The position numbers were made by a program, and so were the translations under genes. Of a stretch of DNA of 32,475 nt, positions 13,730 to 22,707 are shown piece by piece. Every line of letters begins with the position of its first letter. Within the stretch, counting starts at the first letter, position 1. Source of the DNA: Methylobacterium sp. J-070 (GTDB lineage Bacteria; Pseudomonadota; Alphaproteobacteria; Rhizobiales; Beijerinckiaceae); contig NZ_JAKSXX010000148.1 of assembly GCF_022829385.1 (NCBI RefSeq), forward strand, positions 1-32,475, read 5' to 3'. The notes beneath the pieces were generated by a model. That model did not search any database. It was not told the origin of the DNA and saw nothing but the letters and a program-made list of their open reading frames with translations.

Positions 13730-14848
13730 CTACGACGCGGTGCGCAAGGTAATCCGCGTCAACTCCGACGGGCGGCCGAGCCGAAGCGCGAAGCCCGGCC
13801 ACAGCGCGGTGCCGTTGCTGACGTAGAGCAGCATGTCCCCGACCCGGTAAGCCCCGGAGACGAAGCCGGCGTTGCCTCGTGCCACCAGCCGGTCCAGGCC
13901 GCGGATCATGCCGCCGTGGGTGTGCCCGGACAGCTGCAGCTTCACCCCATGTGCGGCGGCCCGCGCGGCGTTCGCCGGCTGATGATCCAGCAGCACGACC
14001 GGCGCTTGTACGGGCGATCCCGCCAGCGCGGCGGCGAGGTCGGGTCCCGGATGGCCCGCGGCGGGCGCCGAGCGGTCGGTCACGCCCGCAACCACGAGCG
14101 CGCCGCCATCGCGCCTGAGGACCATGTGGGCGTTGGCCAGCACGCGGATCCCCAGCCCGGCGAGGTGGCGCATCCAGGTGTCGTAGTCGAAGAAGTACTC
14201 GTGATTGCCCGGCACGGCCCAGATGCCGTCCCGCGCCGTCAAAGCGCGCAGCGGCTCGACGGCGGCTCGTCGGGCCTCGAGCGAACCGTCGATGAAGTCG
14301 CCTGTCACCACGATCAGGTCGCTGCCGAGGTCATTGGCGCGCGCGACGACGGCCAGCGTCCACTCCGTCGGGAACAGCCGACTGATGTGCAGGTCGGTGA
14401 GATGCACAAGCGTGTAGCCATCGAAGCCGAGGGGCAGGCCCGGTATCGCCACCGTAACGTCTTTCAGCGGCGGCACGCGCATGGCCTGGGACACGGCCAC
14501 CGCCGCCAGCACCGCGGCCGCGAGGACCGCCGCGTAACGCCAAGCCATGAGGATCCCCCACCCGCTCCCCGGCAGGACCCAGCAAATCAGCGCCATAGAA
14601 TCGAGAGCGATGAGCACAGGCGCTGCCAGCGCGAGCGCGCCGAACGCCCAGTTGAACAGGATGACGACCGGGCGGGGGAATTCCGGCGCGAAAACCGACC
14701 CGGAGGATAAGCGGCTCCACAGATGATACTGGGATGCAATGAGCAGGAGGGCAGCCAGGCCGAGCTTGAGCGCGAGCGGCCACGGGCTGGGCCACACCAC
14801 GCGTGCGATGACATAAACGGCTGGTAGGCTGGGGATCAGTCGGATCAT
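13730..14848 (-). CDS. Membrane-anchored metallophosphoesterase (YkuE/YaeI-like)
   Basis: The 372-residue protein has four hydrophobic helices in its first 125 residues, then a calcineurin-like phosphoesterase domain. Metal ligands are visible in order: D152 and H154 (LTDLHIS), D184 (VTGDFID), N215-H216 (PGNHE), H289 (LLDHQP), and H309/H311 (SGHTHGG). This is the arrangement of YaeI/YkuE-type enzymes; YaeI acts on UDP-2,3-diacylglucosamine. It probably acts on a lipid or nucleotide phosphate at the membrane. There is no strong ribosome binding site before the ATG at 14848. 14849-15002 holds no gene. Confidence 0.9.
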   Translation of the reverse strand: MIRLIPSLPAVYVIARVVWPSPWPLALKLGLAALLLIASQYHLWSRLSSGSVFAPEFPRPVVILFNWAFGALALAAPVLIALDSMALICWVLPGSGWGILMAWRYAAVLAAAVLAAVAVSQAMRVPPLKDVTVAIPGLPLGFDGYTLVHLTDLHISRLFPTEWTLAVVARANDLGSDLIVVTGDFIDGSLEARRAAVEPLRALTARDGIWAVPGNHEYFFDYDTWMRHLAGLGIRVLANAHMVLRRDGGALVVAGVTDRSAPAAGHPGPDLAAALAGSPVQAPVVLLDHQPANAARAAAHGVKLQLSGHTHGGMIRGLDRLVARGNAGFVSGAYRVGDMLLYVSNGTALWPGFALRLGRPSELTRITLRTAS

Positions 14849-15002
14849 GATCCGCTACATGGTGAGCAGCATCCACTTGAGGAGCCGTCACCGTCCCGCG
14901 TGGCCAGCGATCTGCCCGTGCCGCAACTGAGCACCGCAACCGGACCTTGGCTGCCCGCTCGAAACCGGCCCTTCGCCTCCCGGGTCAGGTCGGATCTCGC
15001 GC

Positions 15003-15911
15003 TCAAGGCTTCAGCGCGTCACTCGGGTTCCTGACGCGGGACTGCAGCGCGTCGCTCATCGGCAGGTCTAGGATCTGTCCGGCCGGCGGGATCGGCGTGA
15101 GGAACCACCGCTCGTACACCTTCGCGAACGTGCCGGAGGCCATCTGCGCTTTCACAGCGCCATCGACGAGCGCCTTGAACTCGGGATCGTCGCGCGGGAG
15201 CATGAGGCCGTAGTAGTAGTCGGCGCCGGACGATGCCGGCAGGAACGCCAACGCTGCCGGATCCAAGGCCGTCGCCCGCGCCCCAGCGAGCAGGACATCG
15301 TCCTCGTACCACGCCGCCGCTCGGCCGGTGCGCAGCATCAGCAGCGACTCGGCGTGGTCGCGCGCCTGGAGAATCGTCAGGTCGAGACCGTCCGCGGCGT
15401 TCAGCTTCTGCGCCAGAAGCATGTTGAGCGAGCCCTGCGTGATCACCACGGTGCGGCCCCGCAAGCCGTTCACATCTGCGATCCCGGACGCCCGCAGGGT
15501 GAGCCAGCGCGGCTGGCTGACGAAGGTCGCGACGGAGAAGGCGACCTGCTTCTGCCGCTCGGCGGTGTTCGTCGTGCTGCCGCACTCGATGTCCACCGTG
15601 CCGTTCTGGAGAAGCGGGATCCGGTTCGAGGCGTTCACCGCGACGAAGGCGGTCTTCAGCTCCGGCAGCTTGAGCTCTGTTCGGACCCGCTGCGCCACCG
15701 CCGCGCAGAGATCGAGCGACATCCCGACAGGCTTCTGATCCGGACCGAGATAGGAAAACGGGATCGACGCCTCGCGGTAGCCCAATGTCAGCGTGCCCGA
15801 GGACCGGATCTTCTCGAGCGTCGGGCTTGCGGCGAGCGCCGCCCCGAGGCCGGAGACGATCGCCAGGGCTGACAGGGCCGGACGGAGAGCACACGCGAGC
15901 TTGGGCGTCAT
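15003..15911 (-). CDS. Periplasmic amino-acid-binding protein (ABC transporter, SBP family 3)
   Basis: The 302-residue protein has a signal peptide (ALSALAIVSGLGAALAAS) and a family-3 solute-binding fold of the glutamate/aspartate-binding type (RSSGTLTLGYREASIPFSYL, NRIPLLQNGTVDIECGSTTN, DHAESLLMLRTGRAAAW). It delivers a polar amino acid to an inner-membrane permease. No permease or ATPase gene is adjacent, so it must use components encoded elsewhere. It starts 47 bp after the dialkylglycine decarboxylase-like gene on the same strand, and GGAG precedes its ATG, so both are likely one operon. This suggests it captures the substrate of that enzyme. Confidence 0.88.
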   Translation of the reverse strand: MTPKLACALRPALSALAIVSGLGAALAASPTLEKIRSSGTLTLGYREASIPFSYLGPDQKPVGMSLDLCAAVAQRVRTELKLPELKTAFVAVNASNRIPLLQNGTVDIECGSTTNTAERQKQVAFSVATFVSQPRWLTLRASGIADVNGLRGRTVVITQGSLNMLLAQKLNAADGLDLTILQARDHAESLLMLRTGRAAAWYEDDVLLAGARATALDPAALAFLPASSGADYYYGLMLPRDDPEFKALVDGAVKAQMASGTFAKVYERWFLTPIPPAGQILDLPMSDALQSRVRNPSDALKP

Positions 15912-15958
15912 GAGGGTGTCTCCAGGCGCCAGGACATCGGATCTGCCGGCGATCGCCT

Positions 15959-17281
15959 TCAGGCGGTGCCGCCGGCCGCGGTCTCGTCGAGGCTCTCGCG
16001 CAGCGCCGCCTCGAGGATCTCGACGGCCCGGTCGATCTCATCGGTGGAGACAGTGAGCGGGGGGGCGATCCGCCAGACCGAGCCGCGCTCGGGCCGGCGA
16101 CGGATGTTCATGCTCAGGCCTTTCTCGAAGCACTTGCGCGTGGTGAGAGCGCCGAGGGCATGCGCCGGGCTGCGCGATTCCCGATCCGTCACCAGTTCGA
16201 CCCCGACGAGCAGGCCGAGACCGCGCACGTCGCCGATTACCTCGTAGCGCTGCTGCAGGTCCTCGAACCGGCCGCGCAGATAGGCGCCCATCTCGTTGGC
16301 CCGGGCGACGAGCTTTTCCCGCTCGATCACCTTCAGGACCGCGAGGCCGACCTCGGCGGTGAGCGGGTCGGAGACGTGGCTGGTGTAGTACGTGAAGTGC
16401 TTCTCGTGGATGTCCGCCTCGATCGCGGCGGTGGTCGCGACGGCGGCCAGCGGCAGGCCGCCGCCCAGCGTCTTCGACATCGTCATGATGTCCGGCACGA
16501 CGTCGAAGTGCTCGGCGCCGGTGCGCGTGCCGATCCGGCCGAAGGCAGTCTGCGCCTCGTCGAAGATGAGCAGCATGCCGCGGGCATCGGCCGCCTCGCG
16601 CAGGGCGACCAGGAACGAACGCGGCGGCACCAGCACGCCGCCGGCACTGATCACCGGCTCGACGATGATCGCGGCGCCCTTGCCCGCCGACTGCATGTCG
16701 TAGAGCTTCAGCGCGAGATCGAGGTTGGCGAGCGCCGCCGACTCCTCGTCCATCCCCGAAAAGTAGGGGCGGTAAGCGTTGGGCTCGGGGATGACGAACA
16801 CGCCGGGCGCGGGCACGCCGTAGCCCTTGCGGTCGCTGGCCATCGAGACGGAACTCGCCCCGCCGGTGATGCCGTGCCACGAACCGCCGAGGGCCAAGAC
16901 CTCGTACCCACCGGTGTACATCTTGGCCATGCGCAGGGCGACCTCGGTCGCCTCGGAGCCGGTGTTGACGAAGATGGTCTTCGTGAGGTCGCCGGGCAGC
17001 CAGTCGCGGGCCAGCACCTGGGCGAGCTCGGCCACCACTTCCGGGATCATCCCGCTGAAGAAGTGGAACGCCTTCTCGCCAGCCCGGTGGACCGCCTCGA
17101 CGATGGCGGGATGGTTGTGACCGATCGTGGCGCACATCTGGCCGGAGGTGAAGTCCAGGTACTCGCGTCCCTGGCTGTCGGTGACGACGGTGCCCCTGGC
17201 TTTCGTGAAAAGATTCGGGAAGGCGTCGCCGCCGTAGCGGACCAGATGGTCCTTCGCCGCCGCCTCAAGGGATCCGCTCAT
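15959..17281 (-). CDS. dgdA: PLP enzyme of class III, 2,2-dialkylglycine decarboxylase-like
   Basis: The 440-residue protein matches the Burkholderia cepacia dialkylglycine decarboxylase along its length (433 residues there). That enzyme decarboxylates and transaminates 2,2-dialkylglycines such as 2-aminoisobutyrate with pyruvate. Conserved sites are Q48 (FTSGQM), W135 (GGSWHG), D241 and Q244 (DEAQ), the PLP lysine K270 (MSKTLGGGLP), and the C-terminal Arg in VWRIAPPLTVS. The GLSMNI and HLVRYGG stretches are also shared. The ATG at 17281 was preferred to 17293 because GGAG lies six bases before it. It is divergent from a LysR gene, the dgdA/dgdR layout. Another class III aminotransferase is the alternative. 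Confidence 0.8.
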   Translation of the reverse strand: MSGSLEAAAKDHLVRYGGDAFPNLFTKARGTVVTDSQGREYLDFTSGQMCATIGHNHPAIVEAVHRAGEKAFHFFSGMIPEVVAELAQVLARDWLPGDLTKTIFVNTGSEATEVALRMAKMYTGGYEVLALGGSWHGITGGASSVSMASDRKGYGVPAPGVFVIPEPNAYRPYFSGMDEESAALANLDLALKLYDMQSAGKGAAIIVEPVISAGGVLVPPRSFLVALREAADARGMLLIFDEAQTAFGRIGTRTGAEHFDVVPDIMTMSKTLGGGLPLAAVATTAAIEADIHEKHFTYYTSHVSDPLTAEVGLAVLKVIEREKLVARANEMGAYLRGRFEDLQQRYEVIGDVRGLGLLVGVELVTDRESRSPAHALGALTTRKCFEKGLSMNIRRRPERGSVWRIAPPLTVSTDEIDRAVEILEAALRESLDETAAGGTA

Positions 17282-17399
17282 CGTCCGCTCCATCGGCAGG
17301 GGCCGGGATCGGGCCTGCTCCGAAGCGCCGCGCGTTGCAGCCTCGGTTCCGGCACCGGCGTTGCGTGGTGTCGGAAGCACGGTTAGGTCCGAGGTGCCG

Positions 17400-18386
17400 A
17401 TGCGCGCCAACGCAAAAAACTCACCGGCCGCTGAGGCTGGCTCACCGGCAGACCCCGGTCGACGCAGGACGCCGCCGCTGCGGGCGCTCGCGGCGTTCGA
17501 CGCCGCCGCCCGGCACGGCAGCTTCGCGAAGGGTGCCGAGGAGCTGGGCGTCACGCCTTCGGCGATCAGCCATCAGGTCCAGCAACTGGAGGATTTTCTC
17601 GGCATGCCGCTGTTCCGGCGGCGGGCGGGCCGTGCCTTCCTGACGGAGGCGGGCAGAACCTACGCCGCCGAGATCGAACACGCCTTTGGCATCATCGCAG
17701 GTGCGACGGAACGGGTCGCCCCACAATCCCAGCGCGCGCCCCTCGTCATCGCGTCTGGACCGAGCTTCGCGGCGAAATGGTTGCAGCCCAGGCTGGCGGA
17801 TTTTCTCCGTTCCCACCCCGAGGCGCGGATCCGGCTGTCGACGTTGTCGGATCGCGACGACATCGCGACGGAGCGGTTCGATCTCGCCATCACCTACGGC
17901 CGACCGCCGCAGACGACCCTGCGCGTCGAGCCGCTCCTGATCGAGCGGCTGCGCCCGCTGTGCAGTCCCTCTCTCGCCGCTTCGGTTGGGCTGTACACAC
18001 CGAGAGACCTGGCGACCACGACCCTGATCCATTCCGTCAACGCGTTGACCTGGGCGCACTACCTGCGACGTGTCGGAGAAGGGGATCTGCGCCCGCGCAA
18101 CGAGATGTGGCTGGACCGTTCGGTGATGGCGGTGGAAGCCGCGGTCGCTGGGCTCGGCGTCGTTCTGGAGAGCGAGGTCCTGGCGGCGGACGAACTCCGT
18201 GACGGCCGGCTGATCGCTCCTTTCGAGGATCATGTATTCGAGGTGGAGACGACGTCGTACTTCCTTGTCAAACCGCGCGGGGTGAAGCGCGGGTCACTGG
18301 TAGGCCCGTTTGAGGCGTGGCTGCGGGGTGCCGTCGCGGCAGAAAATCTCACCGCTCCGAAACTTGATGCGTCGATCGGTCCTTAA
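17400..18386 (+). CDS. LysR-family regulator (GcvA/DgdR-like)
   Basis: The 328-residue protein has an N-terminal LysR winged HTH (LRALAAFDAAARHGSFAKGA, then ELGVTPSAISHQVQQLEDFL) and a periplasmic-binding-protein-like effector domain (about residues 115-310) of the GcvA type. The ATG at 17400 has GAGG five bases upstream. It is transcribed away from the dgdA-like gene with 118 bp between them, the usual position for a LysR regulator controlling its divergent neighbour. In B. cepacia DgdR represses dgdA. Here the regulatory link is inferred from layout. Confidence 0.9.
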   Translation: MRANAKNSPAAEAGSPADPGRRRTPPLRALAAFDAAARHGSFAKGAEELGVTPSAISHQVQQLEDFLGMPLFRRRAGRAFLTEAGRTYAAEIEHAFGIIAGATERVAPQSQRAPLVIASGPSFAAKWLQPRLADFLRSHPEARIRLSTLSDRDDIATERFDLAITYGRPPQTTLRVEPLLIERLRPLCSPSLAASVGLYTPRDLATTTLIHSVNALTWAHYLRRVGEGDLRPRNEMWLDRSVMAVEAAVAGLGVVLESEVLAADELRDGRLIAPFEDHVFEVETTSYFLVKPRGVKRGSLVGPFEAWLRGAVAAENLTAPKLDASIGP

Positions 18387-18707
18387 GCGCCGAAAGCTGA
18401 CATCGAATGCCTGGCAGGAAGCGGACACTCGCAGTCTCGACCGCGACACATGGGTCGCTGAGGACACTGCGGCGCTCGGCTCGCTCGCACCCATCCCTTG
18501 CCTGGGCTTCGTCCCACGTGGGCGCGGGGCAAATAATTTCGAATACCTCAACGTGCCGTCTTCCGACGACAGATCAGAGGGATTTCGGCAGCTCCGCGTT
18601 TCGTGCTCGGCTTCCTCGCCCTCCGGCAGCGCCAGTGGGTCAGGACTTGGGTCGGGCCGCGCGGCAAGGTCATCGAACCGGCCCTGCAGCAGATCCGCAG
18701 CCCTGGA

Positions 18708-19175
18708 ATGCCGGTAGAGCGGCCATTCTCGCCTAGTCAGCCGACCGAAACTGAAGCATCGATACCTCAACCGTCGGACGATCCGGCGCCGGCTCTTGTA
18801 CGGCGTCGGGGCCTTTTTTCGCGAAAGACCTTTGTTGCGGGACGAAGCCGCGTGCTCGTTTTAGCCAAGCATTTCATCGTGGGAGAAGCCAGGTTGGGCC
18901 CCGATCCTGTGCAAGCCGCACGGATCATTGCCGAGAATGTCGCTTCGGCCGTTGAGCGTTCCTGGAAGGGCAAACCGTTCTATGCAGGCGATCGGAAGAT
19001 AATCGTTGCTGACTTCATGCGAGAGCTGTTGCCCGGATTGCTGGCAGAAGACAAAGGTACACTTGTTGAAGATTGCAATCGCCACATCGTGATCGTGGCA
19101 GAAGTCGGTATACGCGGCCCACGCGTCGAGGCTGTCGAACCGGACGACGGTTCGCTGACGACGCGGCAAGAGTGA
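18708..19175 (+). CDS. Hypothetical protein of uncertain start
   Basis: The frame encodes, after a Pro/Thr-rich lead, VLVLAKHFIVGEARLGPDPV, RIIAENVASAVERSWKGKPF and KIIVADFMRELLPGLLAEDK, which reads like a folded alpha/beta protein. Codon use is less G/C-rich than the neighbours, so the gene may be recently acquired. Starts at 18603 or 18708 are possible, neither with a clear ribosome binding site. The opposite strand also carries an open frame (18861-19232) that cannot be fully excluded. No family was recognised. 18387-18707 otherwise holds nothing. Confidence 0.35.
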   Translation: MPVERPFSPSQPTETEASIPQPSDDPAPALVRRRGLFSRKTFVAGRSRVLVLAKHFIVGEARLGPDPVQAARIIAENVASAVERSWKGKPFYAGDRKIIVADFMRELLPGLLAEDKGTLVEDCNRHIVIVAEVGIRGPRVEAVEPDDGSLTTRQE

Positions 19176-19872
19176 GGACGAGCGGACTAAAGCCGGGTGG
19201 ACGCTGAGGCTGCGATCGTCGCTGGGCGACAAGGCACGCCCGACCCCGCTCGACCGCGCCGAAGCGACAGCATTACTCGCTGTAACGCCTACGATCGAGT
19301 GTAGAAGTGTGCCGTTGCAAGCTCGCCGTAATTGACCGATTGTCTCTCAGCGACAGTCTGCGCTTCCATGTCGCGAATGCCCATACAATAGGCAGATAGA
19401 ATGTGTAATAGGCAATAAGCCTAAAATTCCTGCTCGACCATTGGTCAGTATCGGTTAGCGTTTCACTTTAGAACAGCGCCGAACAGACGCATTGAATAGC
19501 CAGGTTCTGCCTGGCTGCCGACGCTTCGTGGTCGTCTCGTAACGATTCCCGGTCCGGGGAGGGTTCAGGCGTGGTTAGCCCACGCGAGCTCTACGGACGA
19601 GCCCCTGACGGTGCGCAACGACGGATGTGGCGCGTGTCGCATGGCCAGTCTCCAGATGAGAACTCTATCCGGCGACTCCGGGCTGCCTCGGACGAAGGTC
19701 CTCCTGAACGTCATCGGCGAAATGCCCGCGGAGCCGGTACTCCGACGCGATCGCCGCGTCGGCACCCGCCACTGCGCGTCCGCGAGCGGCCTCGGCCCTT
19801 CGGCCTGACGTCCCTCCAGCTCACGAACGATCCGGGATTGCCGCCCCGGAGCCCCAGCCAAGGAGCAGCACC
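19176..19872. other. Gene-free region and probable leader of the nirBD operon
   Basis: No convincing gene lies in this 0.7-kb stretch. It includes an AT-richer part (19370-19480) with AATAGGCA repeated twice and a small palindrome (TAGGC-AATAA-GCCTA). Short perfect hairpins follow at 19498-19516 (7-bp stem, loop TTCTG), 19569-19585 (6-bp stem, loop TTAGC) and 19742-19762 (8-bp stem, loop ATCGC). These could belong to a regulated leader RNA ahead of the nitrite-reductase operon, but such hairpins are also frequent by chance in GC-rich DNA. No sigma-54 promoter was recognised. Confidence 0.4.
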
Positions 19873-20220
19873 ATGGAATCTGTCCCGAAATTCCTCCAGG
19901 GCGTGTTTGGATACAGCGGTGCCGGGCTCGACCGGTCGGCCCTCTTGGCCTCGACGCTGATCTACACGGTTCCGAGCAGCAAACGCGCGCAGTTCGTCTA
20001 CCTGCGCGCCGGCAATTCCGGGCCGGAATTGGTCTGCCTCTCGCTCGTCATCGCCGGCAAGGCCGCCCGCTACCTCCCGGTCGGCGCGAAGGCCGGCATG
20101 AACGTACCTTTGACCATCGTCGAGGACCTGCCGCCGGACACGACGGTCGAGGTCCACCTCTCCGCTCCCGAGGGGGCGACAGGCCAGATCGTGGTCGATG
20201 TCGGGCTTCTCGAGATCTGA
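19873..20220 (+). CDS. Unknown protein leading the nitrite-reductase operon
   Basis: The 115-residue soluble protein has alternating hydrophobic strands (STLIYTVPSSKRAQFVYLRA, ELVCLSLVIAG, TGQIVVDVGLLEI), suggesting a small beta-sandwich. AGGAG lies seven bases before the ATG at 19873. It ends 39 bp before nirB on the same strand and so is very probably cotranscribed with nirBD. No family was recognised. A role in nitrite assimilation is inferred from position only; it has no signal peptide or cofactor motif. Confidence 0.7.
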   Translation: MESVPKFLQGVFGYSGAGLDRSALLASTLIYTVPSSKRAQFVYLRAGNSGPELVCLSLVIAGKAARYLPVGAKAGMNVPLTIVEDLPPDTTVEVHLSAPEGATGQIVVDVGLLEI

Positions 20221-20259
20221 CTGATCCCGTCACCTGAACGGCTGAGCAGGAGAGGCTTC

Positions 20260-22707
20260 ATGAGCAAGCAGAGACTTGTCGTCGTCGGAAACGGCATGGC
20301 CGGCGCGCGCGCCGTGGAGGAAGTCCTCGCCCGCGGGGGCGCGGAGATGTTCGACATCGTCATGTTCGGCGACGAACCCTACGGCAATTACAACCGCATC
20401 CTGCTCTCCGAGATACTGAACGGGACCCAGGACGCAGACGGGATCACCATGAACCCGCTTTCTTGGTACGCGGAGAACGGCATTACCCTCCACGCTGGTC
20501 ACCGCGTCGAGAAGATCGACCGCGCCGCCAAGGTGGTGGTCTCGAACAGGGGCGCGCGCGAGCGCTACGACAAGCTGATGATCGCCACCGGTAGCCGGGC
20601 CTTCATCCCGCCCATGCAGGGCGCGCGGATGGAGGACGGCAGCCTCAAGCCCGGCGTCTTCGGCTATCGCACCATCGCGGATTGCCAGCAGATCGTCGAC
20701 TACGCCCGGCGCAGCAAGGTCGCGGTCACGATCGGCGGCGGCCTTCTGGGTCTTGAGGCCGCCCGCAGCATGACCGTTCTGGGCTGCGAGTCGCACGTGG
20801 TCCACCTCGCCGGCCATCTCATGGAGATGCAGCTCGACGTGACCGCGGGCGGCATCTTGAAGAAGACCATCGAGGGCATGAACATCCGTGTCCACACGTC
20901 CAAACTGACCACCGAGGTGCTGGGTATCGACAAGGTCGAGGGGCTTCGCTTCAAGGACGGCACGGAACTGCCGTGCGACCTCGTCATCGTCGCGGCTGGG
21001 ATCCGGCCGAACTCCGAGATTGGTCAGTTCTCGGGCCTCACGGTCGAGCGGGCGATCGTCGTCAACGACCACATGCAGTCAGTGGACGACCGCGACATCT
21101 ACGTGGTTGGGGAATGCGCGCAGCACCGCGGCCGGCTCTACGGGCTTGTGGCACCGCTGTACGAGCAGGCCAAGGTGTTTGCTGAGCACATCACGCGGAC
21201 CAAGGTCGATGCCGCCTACCACGGTTCGAAGCTGGCCACGAAGCTGAAGGTGATGGGCGTCGAGCTGGCCTCGATGGGCATCACCGATCCCGCGGACGAC
21301 AACGACGAGGTCGTACAGTTCACCGAGCCGAAGCGCGGCACCTACAAAAAGCTGATCGTGCGCGACGGCCGGCTCGTCGGCGGCATCCTGATGGGCGACA
21401 TCGCCAAGGCGCCGTTCCTGATGCAGGCCTTCGCCCAGGACGCACCGCTCCCCGAAGAGCGGTTGTCGCTGATGTTCGACCTCGGCACGCCGTCCGCCAA
21501 GGTCACCTATGACGAGATGCCGGCGGAGAGTCAGGTTTGCAACTGCAACGGCGTGACCAAAGCCGGCATCGCCGCTTGCGTGGCAGCCGGCGCCACCACG
21601 TCCAAGGCCGTGATGACCCAGACCCGGGCCGGCATGGGCTGCGGCGCCTGCAAGGGCGAGGTGACCGAGCTGGTCTCCTGGCTGCTGGGCGGGGAAGTCG
21701 AAGAGGATCCGTCCGTCCACTACTACGTGCCGACCATCCCGCTGCGAAAGCCGGAGCTGATGAAGGAGGTGGTGGCCCGCGGACTGAAGTCGGTCTCGGC
21801 GGTGTTCCGCGAACTCGGGAATGGTGAAGTCGATCCCGGCGCCAAGCCGGCGCTTGCCTCTCTGCTGATCACCGTCTGGAAAGGCGAGTACGATGACGAG
21901 CGCGATGCGCGCTTCATCAACGACCGCGTCCACGCCAACATCCAGAAGGATGGCACGTTCTCGGTCGTGCCGGAAATGCCCGGGGGCGTCTGCACGCCGG
22001 ACGAGCTGGTGCGCATCGGTCAGGTCGCGCAGAAGTACAACGTTCCGCTGGTCAAGCTCACCGGCGGCCAGCGGGTCGACCTCGTCGGCCTCAAGAAGGA
22101 TGACCTGCCTAAGATCTGGAGCGATCTCGGCTTCAAGGCCGGATACGCCTGGGGCAAGAGCTATCGAACCTGCAAGAGCTGCATCGGCACCGATTTCTGC
22201 CGCTTCGGCCTGGGCGACTCCATGGGCTTCGCTCAGCGCATCGAACGGCGCTACCGCGGTATCGACAGTCCGGCCAAGCTCAAGCTTGCCACTGCTGGGT
22301 GTCCGCGCAATTGTTCCGAGGCTTACGTCAAGGACGTCGGTTTCGTCGCCGTCGGCGACGGCAAGTGGGAGATATACGTTGGCGGGGCCGCTGGAGCCCA
22401 CATCCGCAAGGGTGACTTGCTGACCACTGCCCAGGACGAGACCGAGGCGATGTTGATCGGCTCGCGCTTCATGCAGTTCTATCGCGAGAACGCGAAGTGG
22501 AAGGAGCGGACCTACACCTTCATGGAGCGTGTCGGCCTGGAGCGGGTCCGCGCCGTGGTGGTCGAGGACAGCGAGGGGATCTGTGCCGACTTGGATGCAG
22601 CGATGGAAGCGTCGATCGCTGCCACGGTTGATCCGTGGCTTGAGGCGGTCGCCCCGAAGACCGCCAACCAATTCACGTCCGTCATTCCCACCAAGGAGGA
22701 AGTTTGA
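20260..22707 (+). CDS. nirB: Assimilatory nitrite reductase [NAD(P)H], large subunit
   Basis: The 815-residue cytoplasmic enzyme reduces nitrite to ammonium with six electrons from NAD(P)H. Domains in order: FAD/NAD(P)-binding pyridine-nucleotide-disulphide fold (VVVGNGMAGARAVEE; second nucleotide fold TIGGGLLGLEAARSM); BFD-like [2Fe-2S] domain with C427, C429, C461 and C464 (CNCNGVTKAG, GCGACKGE); then the sirohaem and [4Fe-4S] domain with ligands C641, C647, C681 and C685 (SCIGTDFC, AGCPRNCSEA). Length is normal for NirB. GCAGGAGAGG precedes the ATG at 20260. It overlaps nirD by one base. No nitrate or nitrite transporter or nitrate reductase gene is in the window. Confidence 0.97.
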   Translation: MSKQRLVVVGNGMAGARAVEEVLARGGAEMFDIVMFGDEPYGNYNRILLSEILNGTQDADGITMNPLSWYAENGITLHAGHRVEKIDRAAKVVVSNRGARERYDKLMIATGSRAFIPPMQGARMEDGSLKPGVFGYRTIADCQQIVDYARRSKVAVTIGGGLLGLEAARSMTVLGCESHVVHLAGHLMEMQLDVTAGGILKKTIEGMNIRVHTSKLTTEVLGIDKVEGLRFKDGTELPCDLVIVAAGIRPNSEIGQFSGLTVERAIVVNDHMQSVDDRDIYVVGECAQHRGRLYGLVAPLYEQAKVFAEHITRTKVDAAYHGSKLATKLKVMGVELASMGITDPADDNDEVVQFTEPKRGTYKKLIVRDGRLVGGILMGDIAKAPFLMQAFAQDAPLPEERLSLMFDLGTPSAKVTYDEMPAESQVCNCNGVTKAGIAACVAAGATTSKAVMTQTRAGMGCGACKGEVTELVSWLLGGEVEEDPSVHYYVPTIPLRKPELMKEVVARGLKSVSAVFRELGNGEVDPGAKPALASLLITVWKGEYDDERDARFINDRVHANIQKDGTFSVVPEMPGGVCTPDELVRIGQVAQKYNVPLVKLTGGQRVDLVGLKKDDLPKIWSDLGFKAGYAWGKSYRTCKSCIGTDFCRFGLGDSMGFAQRIERRYRGIDSPAKLKLATAGCPRNCSEAYVKDVGFVAVGDGKWEIYVGGAAGAHIRKGDLLTTAQDETEAMLIGSRFMQFYRENAKWKERTYTFMERVGLERVRAVVVEDSEGICADLDAAMEASIAATVDPWLEAVAPKTANQFTSVIPTKEEV

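Noticed and set aside
13583..14710. 375-residue open frame on the plus strand
   Set aside because: It lies antisense to the metallophosphoesterase, whose motifs are all intact. The composition (His/Arg/Gly-rich) is typical of a shadow frame; only its first 13 codons resemble a real gene.
16038..17135. 365-residue Arg-rich minus frame and a 408-residue plus frame at 16160-17386
   Set aside because: Shadow frames of the dialkylglycine decarboxylase-like gene, caused by high GC content.
18861..19232. 123-residue minus frame opposite the hypothetical gene at 18708
   Set aside because: It reads less like a folded protein than the plus frame and has no ribosome binding site, though neither is strong.
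21079..22671. 530-residue open frame on the minus strand
   Set aside because: Exactly antisense to nirB. Asp/Leu/Ala/His-rich shadow without recognisable domains.
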